DNA from: Taxillus chinensis
Taxonomy: Eukaryota; Streptophyta; Magnoliopsida; Santalales; Loranthaceae
Assembly (NCBI GenBank): GCA_023512835.1
Contig: CM042085.1
Coordinates: 28,975,812-29,039,811 of the forward strand
Length of the DNA stretch: 64,000 nucleotides
Direction of reading: 5' to 3'
Both the position numbers and the translations under genes were made by a program. This document shows positions 55,341 to 64,000 of this stretch, piece after piece (within the stretch, counting starts at the first letter, position 1; the number at the start of each line of letters is the position of its first letter). Under the pieces are notes generated by a model. It was not told the origin of the DNA and searched no databases. It saw only the letters and a program-made list of their open reading frames with translations.

Positions 55341-56617
55341 AGTCTCTACCCATTGTAGATGACTTTCCTGATGAGAAGTTGTTTGAGGTGCATCATCTTC
55401 CTTGGTTTGTAGACATAGCAAATTATTTAGCCACTTGGGTTCATACCCAAACAGGTTAGACTACCACCAGAGAAAGAAATTGGTAGTGGATGCTAGGAAA
55501 TACATTTGGGAAGACCCAATTCTTTATAGGAGGTGTCCAGACCAAATCATAAGAAAGTGTGTCCTTGAGGAGGAGGTAGATGACATAATACATCATTGTC
55601 ATGCATCACATTATGGGGGCCACTTTGGGGTGCAAAGAACGTGGCTAAGATCAAGCGGTGTGGCTTTTATTGGCCTCACATGGTGAAAGACACCTATGTC
55701 TACATCAAAAAGTGTGATAGATGTCAAAGGGTAGGTGGTCTATCTAGGAAAAATGACATGCCATTAACTGGAATTTTTCCAGTTGAAATTTTTGACATTT
55801 GGGGCATTGACTTCATGGGGCCCTTCCCCAATTCGATGGGTATTCATACATTTTGCTTGTTGTGGACTATGTGTCTAAGTGGGTAGAAGCTATTCCTACT
55901 AGAGTGAATGATGCTAGGGTTGTGACTCATTTCCTTACTAGGAACATCTTTAGCCGTTTTGGGACACCAAGGGCTATAATCGGTGATGAGGGTAGTCATT
56001 TCTGCAACAAATTGTTTGACAAATTGTTGAACAAGTATGGTGTCACTCATAGGAAGTCTTTAGCTTACCACCCACAAGCTAATGGACAAGCGAAGTGTCC
56101 AACAAGGGAGATTAAGGCCATTTTAGAGAAAACTGTTGGAGCCAATAGGAAAGATTGGTCTCAAAGGCTTGATGAAGCCTTATGGGCATATAGGACAGCT
56201 TACAAAACTCCCATTGGGATGTCACCTTACCGTATTCTATATGGTAAGGCATGTCACTTGCCTGTGGAACTAGAACACAAGGCTCATTGGGCCTTGAAGA
56301 AGTTAAATTTCAACCCACAAGAGATCAAGGAACTTAGGATGACTCAATTAATTGAGTTAGATGAGCTTAGGTTGGATGCCTATGATAGTGCTAAATTTTA
56401 CAAAGAAAGAACTAAGAAATGGCATGATAGGCAACTCAACAATGAACCTTTAACCTTAGGACAGAAAGTTCTTCTATTTAACACAAGGTTGAGGTTATTT
56501 CCTGGCAAATTAAGGTCCAAGTGGATGGGACCTTTTGTGATAGTTGATAAGAAGCCATATGGGAGCTTTGAGCTCCAAGTCGGTAGATGGCAAGAAATTT
56601 TGGGTGAATGGGAATAG
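55341..56617 (+). pseudogene. pol: D integrase, catalytic Glu replaced
   Basis: The zinc segment is at 55580-55740 (HHCHASHYGGHFG, KKCDRCQRVG) across two frames. [12 protein letters not shown] at 55796-55830 has the first catalytic Asp. A 254-codon frame at 55853-56617 has [24 protein letters not shown] (second Asp) and [17 protein letters not shown]. The conserved Glu after GQA is Lys, apparently because a lost G and a gained A about 11 bases apart shift four codons. The C-terminal part ([18 protein letters not shown]) is intact; no chromodomain. Confidence 0.9.
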
Positions 56618-59151
56618 GCTGAAACCATACTTTGATTCAACTCAGAGGGAGATAGTTGATTCCCTCTCTTTCACCATTGCATGATCATAACTGAAAGTCT
56701 AGCTACAGACTTTAAATAAAGCGCTGGTTGGGAGGCAACCCAATGTTTATTGCTATGTTTTATTTTATGTTATTTTCTTTTATTTGTTTTATTCAATAAA
56801 TTGTTTGCAAGCTAACCATTGTGCAGGAGACTTTGTTCCTTTCTTAGCTAACCATGTGCAGGATGAGCAAATTTTTGGGTCCTGAACTTGTGGAATTGTT
56901 TTTAAAGTCAAAGTCAAGGAGCAAGGAGCAAGTGAAGCCCAAAAGTGCTTGAAGATGGGCTCAAACAATTCACGTGCAAGAGTTAAAGATGGTCCATAAT
57001 GCATAAGCAACTCGGTGGAGAAATTTGGGCCAGTTTGGGCCTGAACGTGAATTTGCATGTGAATTGCCCAATTCACGTGCACCTCCTTTTGAGTCGTAAC
57101 TTTCCTGGAATGGTAGATGAAGACCATGTGAATCACGTTTACTCTTGCACGTGAATTGCTAGCTGTCATATGGAGGCCCAAAAATGCAAAATACTGATTT
57201 TAGCCCTTCTAGAAGCTTCCCACAATTCACGTGCGAAGGAAGTATTGCTTGCCAGCTCGGTGGGGACCCACCACCAAAGTTTGTGACGATTCCGACCTGC
57301 ACGCCACTTCAGCCAATTCACGTGCGGAGGCTATTTTGGTCGAACACTCGAAAAGTTAGGGGCACGTGTATCACGCCAATTGGAGCATCTTTCCTTCGCA
57401 CGCTATATAAGGGGAGGCCATCTTCAAAGGCTTCCACACCAAAATCACTCCAGGTGGGATCTTTGCTTGCTACTACATGATGGTATTCGCAAGGGAAGGA
57501 AAATTGGGAAGTGCTTGTGCGAGACGTCGGCTGACTTTGTGGCTCAGGTCGACGAATGGTGGCCAATGTCATCTACTATTACAGTGTGCCAAACCAGGGG
57601 TAACTGTTTTTCCTACTCCTTCTTTTATGCCATGCGGACATAGCATATTTTAAGTGTGGTGTATGGGAGTGACTTGAGCCACTTGCTTGTCTTTTATGTT
57701 GTGATTGCATGTTTTATTTAATTAAAAAAAAAGCTGTTTTTTAGTTGCATGATTGTTTGAGTTGTTTGCTTGAATGATTTGTTTGTGGAGACATGGATAT
57801 TAAGTATGCAATTTTGGCTTAAAATTTAATTTTTATGCCACATTAGTATCATGTTGTGATAAGGGTGTTAAAGTAGTTAAAATGTGCTCTAATTTAGTTT
57901 AATCATGTCTTTATCTGTTGAATGATATCACCATTTTTTGGAGCTGAGTTTTGAATATTAGCTGAGCATGAAATGCTATGATAGACCTAAGTAACCCTTA
58001 AAGTTGAGTGAAAAAGAAATGAAAAATGAGAACAGCTTCTTTTTAGCCCTTGAGTGACATTTATGGTTTATGGGTAATAGTTTGATTTGCTACTCATCTT
58101 GCATTCAACATTGGTTATTTAATGGTAGGAGTCAAGTAAGCATGTGATTACTTATTAGTGCTCAGTGTTTGGTGTTTAGTTAGGATGCAAGACCTCTAAG
58201 TCATTGTGACTGTCTTTGCATTCTTTTCTTTATTGTGTGATATTATTGGAAAAGGCTGTGATATAGAATGTGAAAAAGCCATCACTTAATTGGAAAATGG
58301 GATGTGAGACATCAATGAATTTCTGTCTCTCCTATTGTAGCAAAATGGCAAGGGGTATGCATTAGAAAAATCAGTCTTATTTATGTGTTATGTGAGTAAA
58401 AAAAAAAAGTGAATAATCCATCAAGGGAGAGCATAAAATGCAACCTTGTAAGGTTATTACTAAAAAGAAAAAAAAAAGAAAAGAAAGAAAGATTCGAATA
58501 AAAGCCACACTGGCCTGATGTTTATGTGTGTTTATTTATTTGTGAAGCCACATTGGCTGAATTGTGTTTTGTTTTAAGAGTGTTGAGCTCAATTCTTTAT
58601 CTCATGTTTTGTTTATTCAGTTAGTAGACTAGAGTGTGAGTTTGTTGAGTTTAGACTAGAGTGTGAGTTCAAATAAAGTAGAATAGAGAGTGTGTTTTCT
58701 TTGATGAGCACAATAGGGAACTCTCATGATTGCTTGGCAAGTACTTAATCAATAGGCGATGGCGAGTGTAGAGATAGAGTTTTCCATCCATTGTTCATTG
58801 ATAGGTATTGGGCTTGAGCATTATTATATTTGAGTGAGGCTGCTTATCCTTGGTAAGAACTTAAAGGGAAACTAAGTGCTATTTTATGATGGATTGCTTG
58901 CTCATATCTGAAATTTAAGTGGAGATATTGCATGGTTGTTGGACTAGGGATATGGACATGAATGAACTAAGTTATGACTCATTTTGATGCTTAAATTCCC
59001 ATTTCATCATGATAGAGTTGCATGCTTAGGAAACCATGATTCTCCTTGATTGTTATTTTATTTTTCTTCCGTTTGACTGCGTGTTCATTTTATTTTTGCA
59101 TGCTTGTATGTTTTTGCTTGAGGACAAGCAATGGTTCAAGTGTGGTGTATT
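56618..59151 (+). other. D 3' internal region: no gene, LTR-like module, polypurine tract
   Basis: About 2.5 kb with no convincing gene; env-like coding known from some Athila elements is not recognisable. From 56945 to 57420 it has at least five aattcacgtg or cacgtgaatt motifs and an opening phrase similar to the D U3 (caaacaatt...cgtgcaag), then tatataagg at 57404-57412. At 57652-57668 taagtgtggtgtatggg resembles the tract before the 3' LTR (caagtgtggtgtat, 59138-59151). The rest (57700-59100) is AT-rich with A runs near 58398 and 58465. The purine-rich tract at 59138-59151 abuts the LTR. Confidence 0.7.
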
Positions 59152-60662
59152 TGATAACGTGCATTTTATGCCGTTATTCTAGTGTTTATTTAGGATGTTT
59201 AAGAGCATGATTAGAGCCTTATTGCCTCATATATCATATATATTTGCTCTAACCCCTAGGAAGATGCTAGTTGCAAATACATGCGCTTTTAAGGTTGTTT
59301 TGGCAGGTTTTGGACCTCACTTTTGACATAGTAGATGGCCTCAAACAATTTGCGTGCAAGAACAAAAGTTTCTTAGAATGATGTCATCTACCTACCACAG
59401 AAATTTCAGAGCATTTGGAGCTGAACGTGAATTAACCCAATTCACGTGCAGGCCTATTTTTGCCTCTCAGGCCTCTACAGGATGCAAGGAAGCTTGGGGA
59501 GAAGTTTGAGCTGATTTGGAGGTGCACGTGAATTCACCATATCACGTGCAAATTGGCGTGCAGAGATATTTTTGGACCGATCCAATCGTTTTTCCATGCT
59601 GATCATTTGTTCCTGAAGGCCCAAGTCCAAATTGTGGATGGAAGATAGAGTTTTTAATGTTTCGAGTGTTACTTATCAAAACTACGTCGTTTTGATAAGT
59701 GGGCTAGGTTACACACCTCAAGGCCCATCCAAACTCTATAAATAAGAGCTCCACGCCCCTTGCTAGCCATGCCTAACCCCCTACACGTTTTTAGAGAGAG
59801 AGAGAGGCTCCACGGCCGGGAGGTGCTCCTTGACCTAGGAGAGCAGCCGTCGCAGCCGTCCGCAGCAGCCGTCGCGGATTTTGGAGCCTGGATTTGAAGC
59901 TTTGCTGTGCGCGTGATCAAGAAGAAGATGTTTAGCTTTTCTGCTATGGTTTTGCTTGTAATCATGCGTGAGTAGTTCTTTTAATCTAGGGGAGCAATGT
60001 AGCCCCCTTGTTGCTTTGCTGTGTTTATGAATATTTGGGTTTGATGATTGAGTTTTGCATGTTTTATGAATCTGTTCTCAATTCTATCTTTGGATGTACA
60101 CCTTGGTATTCTTAGCCCTAGTCCAGGGCAGATTGAGATTCATAACTTATTTGTAATTGGTGTGATCATTATCCTTTTGCAAGTATGATTTATTGGCTTT
60201 GCATGTTTGTGTGTTTAGATGACCATTCTGGCATACAACTCTTAAAAGGACCTCAATGACCATTTGTTGTCCTTGGCTTATGTTTAGCATGTTTTCAATC
60301 GAGACAACCCTAATACCATGAACCAGTAGAGATAACATAGGGAGGTGAAATTGTGACCCTAGATGCTTTTAATCCTTGAAACTTAATCCTAAAATCGGTT
60401 TACTTTCTTTGTTTGTTCAGAAAACCAAATAAAAATTAGAACTTTAGTTTAAAAAAGAAAACTTTTTGCCAAGACATTTTATAGAACAAGAGTAATTGGG
60501 TGATTTGATTTGAGAACTAGGAAACTAGGCTAATCCCTGTGGGTTCGACCCCTTTCTTGCTGCTTTATTCTTTTAGTGCAAACTTAGGGAATTTATTATT
60601 TTGAAGAGGGATTTAACGACATTAGCTAGCTCTTTTAGAGAGGCTAAAAATCTTGTCTGTCA
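59152..60662 (+). repeat. D 3' LTR
   Basis: 1511 bp partner of 40912-42424. Control elements: inverted repeat 59425-59447, palindrome 59671-59700, TATA 59737-59744, GA repeat 59792-59807 (shorter than in the 5' LTR). Confidence 0.94.
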
Positions 60663-60801
60663 AGGCATCCACGAACCCGTTCTATATATTCTGATCTTTC
60701 ATGCACAGTGTGAGTTTACCATTTCCAAATCCCTAACCTCTCGTCGCTCCCTTAATCTTCAAAGACCTCATTCTTTTCACCCTCTTCGACCATCAACTCA
60801 A
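60663..60801 (+). other. E2 spacer before the extra coding region, second part
   Basis: Starts with TSD aggca and joins to 40911. It aligns with E1 at about 5110-4970 on the minus strand (shared phrase aaatccctaa) and leads to the ATG at 60802. Confidence 0.75.
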
Positions 60802-62972
60802 ATGGCAACCCAAGCGCTCTACGGTGTAATGCCCGGCCACCTCATTGATTGGGAAGGAATTTTTGACCCTCCAGGCATCGCTCCAGGAAGTTTGATCACT
60901 CCTCGCCGCTAGCAATCTACTTGTCCTCGTTTCGAACCGGTGGATCTGCTCATTGAAGATATCACCACTTACTACCGACATATTACTTGCACCGACGATT
61001 CCATCATCTATGCCGTGCGAGGTCAGTCCCTTGTCATCACACTCCAAATTCATAGGGTGTGTTTCATTTTCCTGACGGTTCATCCTATCGACCCAATGCA
61101 CAAACAATGGCCGCATCGATGGGTTACACTACAAAGGTGAAAGAGTACAAATTGTAGCCTTTTCAGGGTTGTTACCAATGTATGGCCACCATCCTCAGTC
61201 GCTACATGTTGGCTCGTACATCGGCTCTTGATTCCGTCCCGTATGATTTGCTTCTGGCAATGTACGCGGTCTTTGAGCGGCTACCGCTTGACTGGGCTTC
61301 ATTTCTATTTTGGCTGATGCGCAATAAGACCAGGAATTCATTTTTTGGTCAGATTCTTTCTCCTATGTTCCAGCATCTTCGTCCGGATCACTTCAAGGAC
61401 TGATTGACTATTCCATTCCCTCAAAATCTGTATTTTTGCCATCTTACTTCTGATGGAACACTCACCGTCCGCCGACCTCTATTCTCCCGTGCTCGAGTTG
61501 TGGTGTCGAAACAACAGGGTAGTTCCGTTGGTGACCCCGCTCAGAGTTTGGGTCACGAAGTCAGTTTTGCCCACCGGTCCTCCTAAATTCGATCTGTTGC
61601 TGCTCCATCTCTCTCCCGAGTCTCCCAGCACAGCGTTCGCGCTAACTCTTCTGCAGCTGCAGGCCCATCTCAGCCGAGTTGTCCACTAGGTATTTCATCA
61701 GCCCCACCTGCTGTTGATGCTCCTATGTCTGCCTCTCCGTTATCGCTATTCTTTGTTGATCTTGCGGTTGCTGATGTCCTAGCTTCACCTCCAGATGTTA
61801 TTCCGGATGAACCCCTCCCGGCTAAAGACTACCTGGACCGTCTCTCCGCCGATGCCCTCACAGACTGTTGGCTTCGCTTCAGTCTTGCTCACATTGCCTC
61901 CATCCCTGATGATGATCTCTGGGTGTATTATACTCGTCATACGCAAACCTCAGATGATATGATTTCTTGGAACATTGATCATGGCTACTTGATACTGTTT
62001 CTCATTCAAGCTGCTCTGCCTGCTGCTGTCTCGTTCGGCCCCGCCCTTGATGCTCGGACTTCTATCCATGCTGAGGCTAGACCGTCCTCTCCTATGGCCA
62101 TTCCAGTTGTTGACCTTTCCAGTCACAGTGGGTCGGCTGCTCCTTCTACTTCTTCGATGATGGACCTCCATCCTCTCCTCCTGTCGACTATTCCGCCATG
62201 CACACACCTGCCCCTCTACATGCGGGAGAGTCTTCCAAGGCGCTTGATTTTGCCCTTGGGCTTGTCTCTTTTGGCATGATCCACTCTGAAGGCTGCAATA
62301 TCCGCCTAGCTGGACCGCCACGCTTAGGTCCAGAGTGCCCAGATCAGTGCCATCGCCGTTAAAGTTGATGCTCTTGGCGCTCAGCTTCTTTCCACCCTCT
62401 CCAACTCCTCTATGTCCATGGAGCAAAAGATGGACTTTGTTGCCACTTCTATTCAAGCCTTATCCACTTGTTTTGTGGATTTGGCTCATACCGTGGCACG
62501 TGCCCCTAGCACTCCTCGTCGATCTGCCAAACCGAGGGAGAGTCCGTCATTTGATCCTACTCCATCTACCGAAGCTGCTGGTCCTTTTACACGAGACCCA
62601 GGCTCCTGGTAAGCGGCTTGCACCTATTTTTTCCTTCGGGCATCCCGATACCCAAATGCAGCCGCTTCTTCGGATCTTCCAGTGCTGCTCTTGCTGTCAT
62701 TCCCAGCTCCTCCAGTGCAGCTCCCTCCTTTTCTGGTCAGGCTCCTGCTACAACTGCTGAAGATAGGGTTGTTGTTGAGGCAATGAGAACTCTCCTAAAG
62801 ACTTGAGTGTACTACTCTCGGAGAAAAGGTTGTTCACCACTGAAGATGTAGACAACTTTGCTCTGGCAATTAAGGAGGAGATGAGGCCGTTTCCTTCCTT
62901 GTTCAAGGATGGACATTAGATTGATATCCTTCCAAGTTGGTCTAACTCTTACTTTCCTGCATTTAATCACAT
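60802..62972 (+). pseudogene. E2 extra coding region between pol and 3' LTR, decayed and cut by LTR F
   Basis: Homologue of the E1 extra coding region (4969-2319). ATG at 60802: MATQALYGVMPGHLIDWEG, then a stop at 60910. Further blocks: VDLLIEDITTYYRHI (60940), YAVRGQSLVIT, RTSALDSVPYDLLLAMYAVF (61182-61403), NLYFCHLTSDGTLTVRRP (about 61424-61480), a 184-codon frame at 61725-62279 ending in a Ser/Pro-rich part with AIPVVDLSSHSGS, then MSMEQKMDFVATSIQALS (62412) and the C-terminal block with DGH and ILPSWSNSYFPA up to about 62960. LTR F interrupts it at 62973. Conserved order and blocks in two copies show that the region belongs to the family. Product function unknown. Confidence 0.78.
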
Positions 62973-64000
62973 TGATCGGCAATTTGCAAGTGTACAAATC
63001 GTGACAAGTAATAAAGTGGATTTTAAGTCCGAATATCGTACCCAAGGGAAGGATGTAGAATTGGAAATTTTCAACTAGCTTATAAAAGGATTTTTGAGTG
63101 AAATAAATATAAAAACAGAACTGAATTTAAATAATTTGATTTTTGAAAATATGTGAGAGATGGAAATGTTGTTTTGAGTAGAGATAAGTTCAATTGATAA
63201 AGGTGATTGGAGTAAAGATTTCATTTGATATATTTTTCTCAAAATTATGTCTTAGTTCAATCTAATTCTTTCCTTGTGATAACATTAAATACCCAACCTC
63301 TAATGCATGAATTCGCCTTTTCCAAGTGCAGTAATTCAATGTACACCCTAGCATGGGGAACGGGTGACCCTTTAAGAATTGAGTTGTTTAGTTTAGAGCA
63401 AGCATCGCACCCACTCTTAACTTGGTATCCTAGGTTTACACTGTTGCCGCATGTCATGTAATCCCTAGTTTGAATATCTTAATTTTTCTAGTACTTATGC
63501 TTCATTTTCCAATCCTTCACGTAAATACCTAATATGATAAAATGAAATGGCCAGAATCCATTTTATATTTAAACCCAAGATATCCAATAAATACTCACAA
63601 GGTGAAAAAGATTAAACTAAAACATTGCAAATTAATTTATTACATCAAACTCCATCCTAACCCCAATCAAGGGTTTTAAGCTTCCATAGTTAGATTGAAA
63701 ACAATAAACTTACAAAACATGGAATAGAAAAACCAAAATGATAGCTTGCCTATTTAGACCAAGAATTCAAGGTTGATCTTCTTTTCCCAGTGATTGTCTT
63801 TAACTCCAAGAGATACCCCAAACCTTCTTCTCTCTCCCTTTCTCTAGTCTAGGTGAGGAATGGAATCGTAAGATGGAAGAGAATTGGATGATGAGTTGAT
63901 GGATGATTACAAATGATGGAACAACTCCCCTTTTATAGCTTCCTAAGAGGATTTTGAATTTTTGAATTTTGAATTCCTCATTATTTCGCATAATTTCTCT
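62973..64000 (-). repeat. F: LTR of a minus-strand retrotransposon, continues past the window
   Basis: Starts tgatcggcaatttgc on the + strand (the LTR end gccgatca on the minus strand), exactly where E2 coding homology stops. A minus-strand TATA box (tataaaa, 63937-63931) is followed by a T- and C-rich leader, as in an LTR promoter. The terminal phrase (caagtgtacaaatcg, then agtaataaagtgg) recalls Athila-type LTR ends. No primer site lies outside 62973, so this is a 3' LTR or a solo LTR. The adjacent bases cacat (62968-62972) may be its TSD. At least 1,028 bp. No gene seen. Confidence 0.65.

Larger units (their letters stand above)
40912..60662 (+). mobile_element. D: Athila-type Ty3/gypsy element containing Tekay C
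   Basis: Bounded by TSD aggca (40907-40911 and 60663-60667). LTRs are 1513 bp (40912-42424) and 1511 bp (59152-60662), tgataacg...gtca, about 98% identical by eye. The primer site tggcgccgttgccgg (42428-42442) matches the tRNA-Asp type used by Athila and Calypso elements. The order is gag, protease, RT, RNase H, integrase, without a chromodomain. Without C it is about 11.1 kb. The 2.5 kb between integrase and the 3' LTR, where many Athila elements keep an env-like gene, has no usable frame. Assigned to Athila from its Gag and integrase sequence. Confidence 0.92.
1..62972 (+). mobile_element. E2: outermost Sirevirus-type Ty1/copia retrotransposon, split into five pieces
   Basis: This is the framework of the whole window. 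Its pieces are 1-790 and 13643-13923 (5' LTR), 13924-19435 (leader, gag, protease, integrase, RT, start of RNase H), 37657-38819 (end of RNase H and purine-tract zone), 40229-40911 (spacer) and 60663-62972 (extra coding region). Each junction is bounded by a TSD or continues a sequence that is uninterrupted in the related element E1 (791-13642), which served as the guide. Copia identity comes from integrase lying before RT. Sirevirus affinity is inferred from the methionine-tRNA primer site, the long Gag with coiled coil, and repeated aagggggag tracts after pol. The 5' end lies before the window, and the 3' LTR is not seen because LTR F interrupts at 62973. Confidence 0.88.

Noticed and set aside
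57184..57643. Possible small gene in the D 3' region
   Set aside because: Two overlapping frames of under 100 codons with no conserved motif, lying over the G-box/TATA module.
56618..59151. Env-like gene of Athila
   Set aside because: No frame longer than about 130 codons and no signal or membrane segment recognised.
1..64000. Endogenous pararetrovirus or other viral insertion
   Set aside because: Every RT found is placed in a copia or gypsy gene order with LTRs and integrase; no movement or coat protein was recognised.

Overview
This window looks like seed-plant nuclear heterochromatin, probably from an angiosperm; the species cannot be told from the sequence. All 64 kb can be assigned to LTR retrotransposons inserted into one another. 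I found no host gene, tRNA, rRNA or DNA transposon. Five insertions are bounded by perfect 5-bp target-site duplications (TSDs), so the nesting can be read directly.

Layout. The outermost element is E2, a Ty1/copia element of Sirevirus type on the + strand. Its 5' LTR begins before base 1 and its 3' end is not reached. E2 survives as five pieces: 1-790, 13643-19435, 37657-38819, 40229-40911 and 60663-62972. Into it went: (1) E1, a complete minus-strand Sirevirus of the same family, 791-13642, inside the E2 5' LTR (TSD cacgt); (2) Tekay/Del-type Ty3/gypsy chromovirus A, 19436-37656, inside the E2 RNase H region (TSD gcgca); (3) solo Sirevirus LTR S, 38820-40228 (TSD gtttc); (4) Athila-type gypsy element D, 40912-60662 (TSD aggca); (5) a minus-strand LTR, F, from 62973 past the window end. 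A second layer lies inside these: Tekay B (20715-29658) plus a 511-bp TRIM-like element T (29659-30169) in the 5' LTR of A, and minus-strand Tekay C (45987-54618, TSD aagga) in the reverse transcriptase of D.

Function. Each full element has the expected order of LTR, primer-binding site, gag, protease, then either integrase-RT-RNase H (copia) or RT-RNase H-integrase (gypsy, with a C-terminal chromodomain in A, B and C), then polypurine tract and LTR. Nearly every reading frame carries frameshifts or stops, so they are annotated as pseudogenes; no element looks able to move by itself. LTR pairs of E1, C and D differ at only about 2% of sites by eye, so these insertions look recent and of similar age, while E2 is older.

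Most interesting points. Both Sireviruses carry a large extra coding region downstream of pol and of the purine-tract zone. The LTRs of chromoviruses A, B and C and of Athila element D share one U3 layout (G-box hairpin, ACGT-core palindrome, TATA, GA repeat) although their pol genes belong to different lineages, and the hairpin arms co-vary between families. An identical one-base deletion is present in the primer-binding sites of three independent elements, which is hard to explain by inheritance. Three elements have lost catalytic motifs through small local events.
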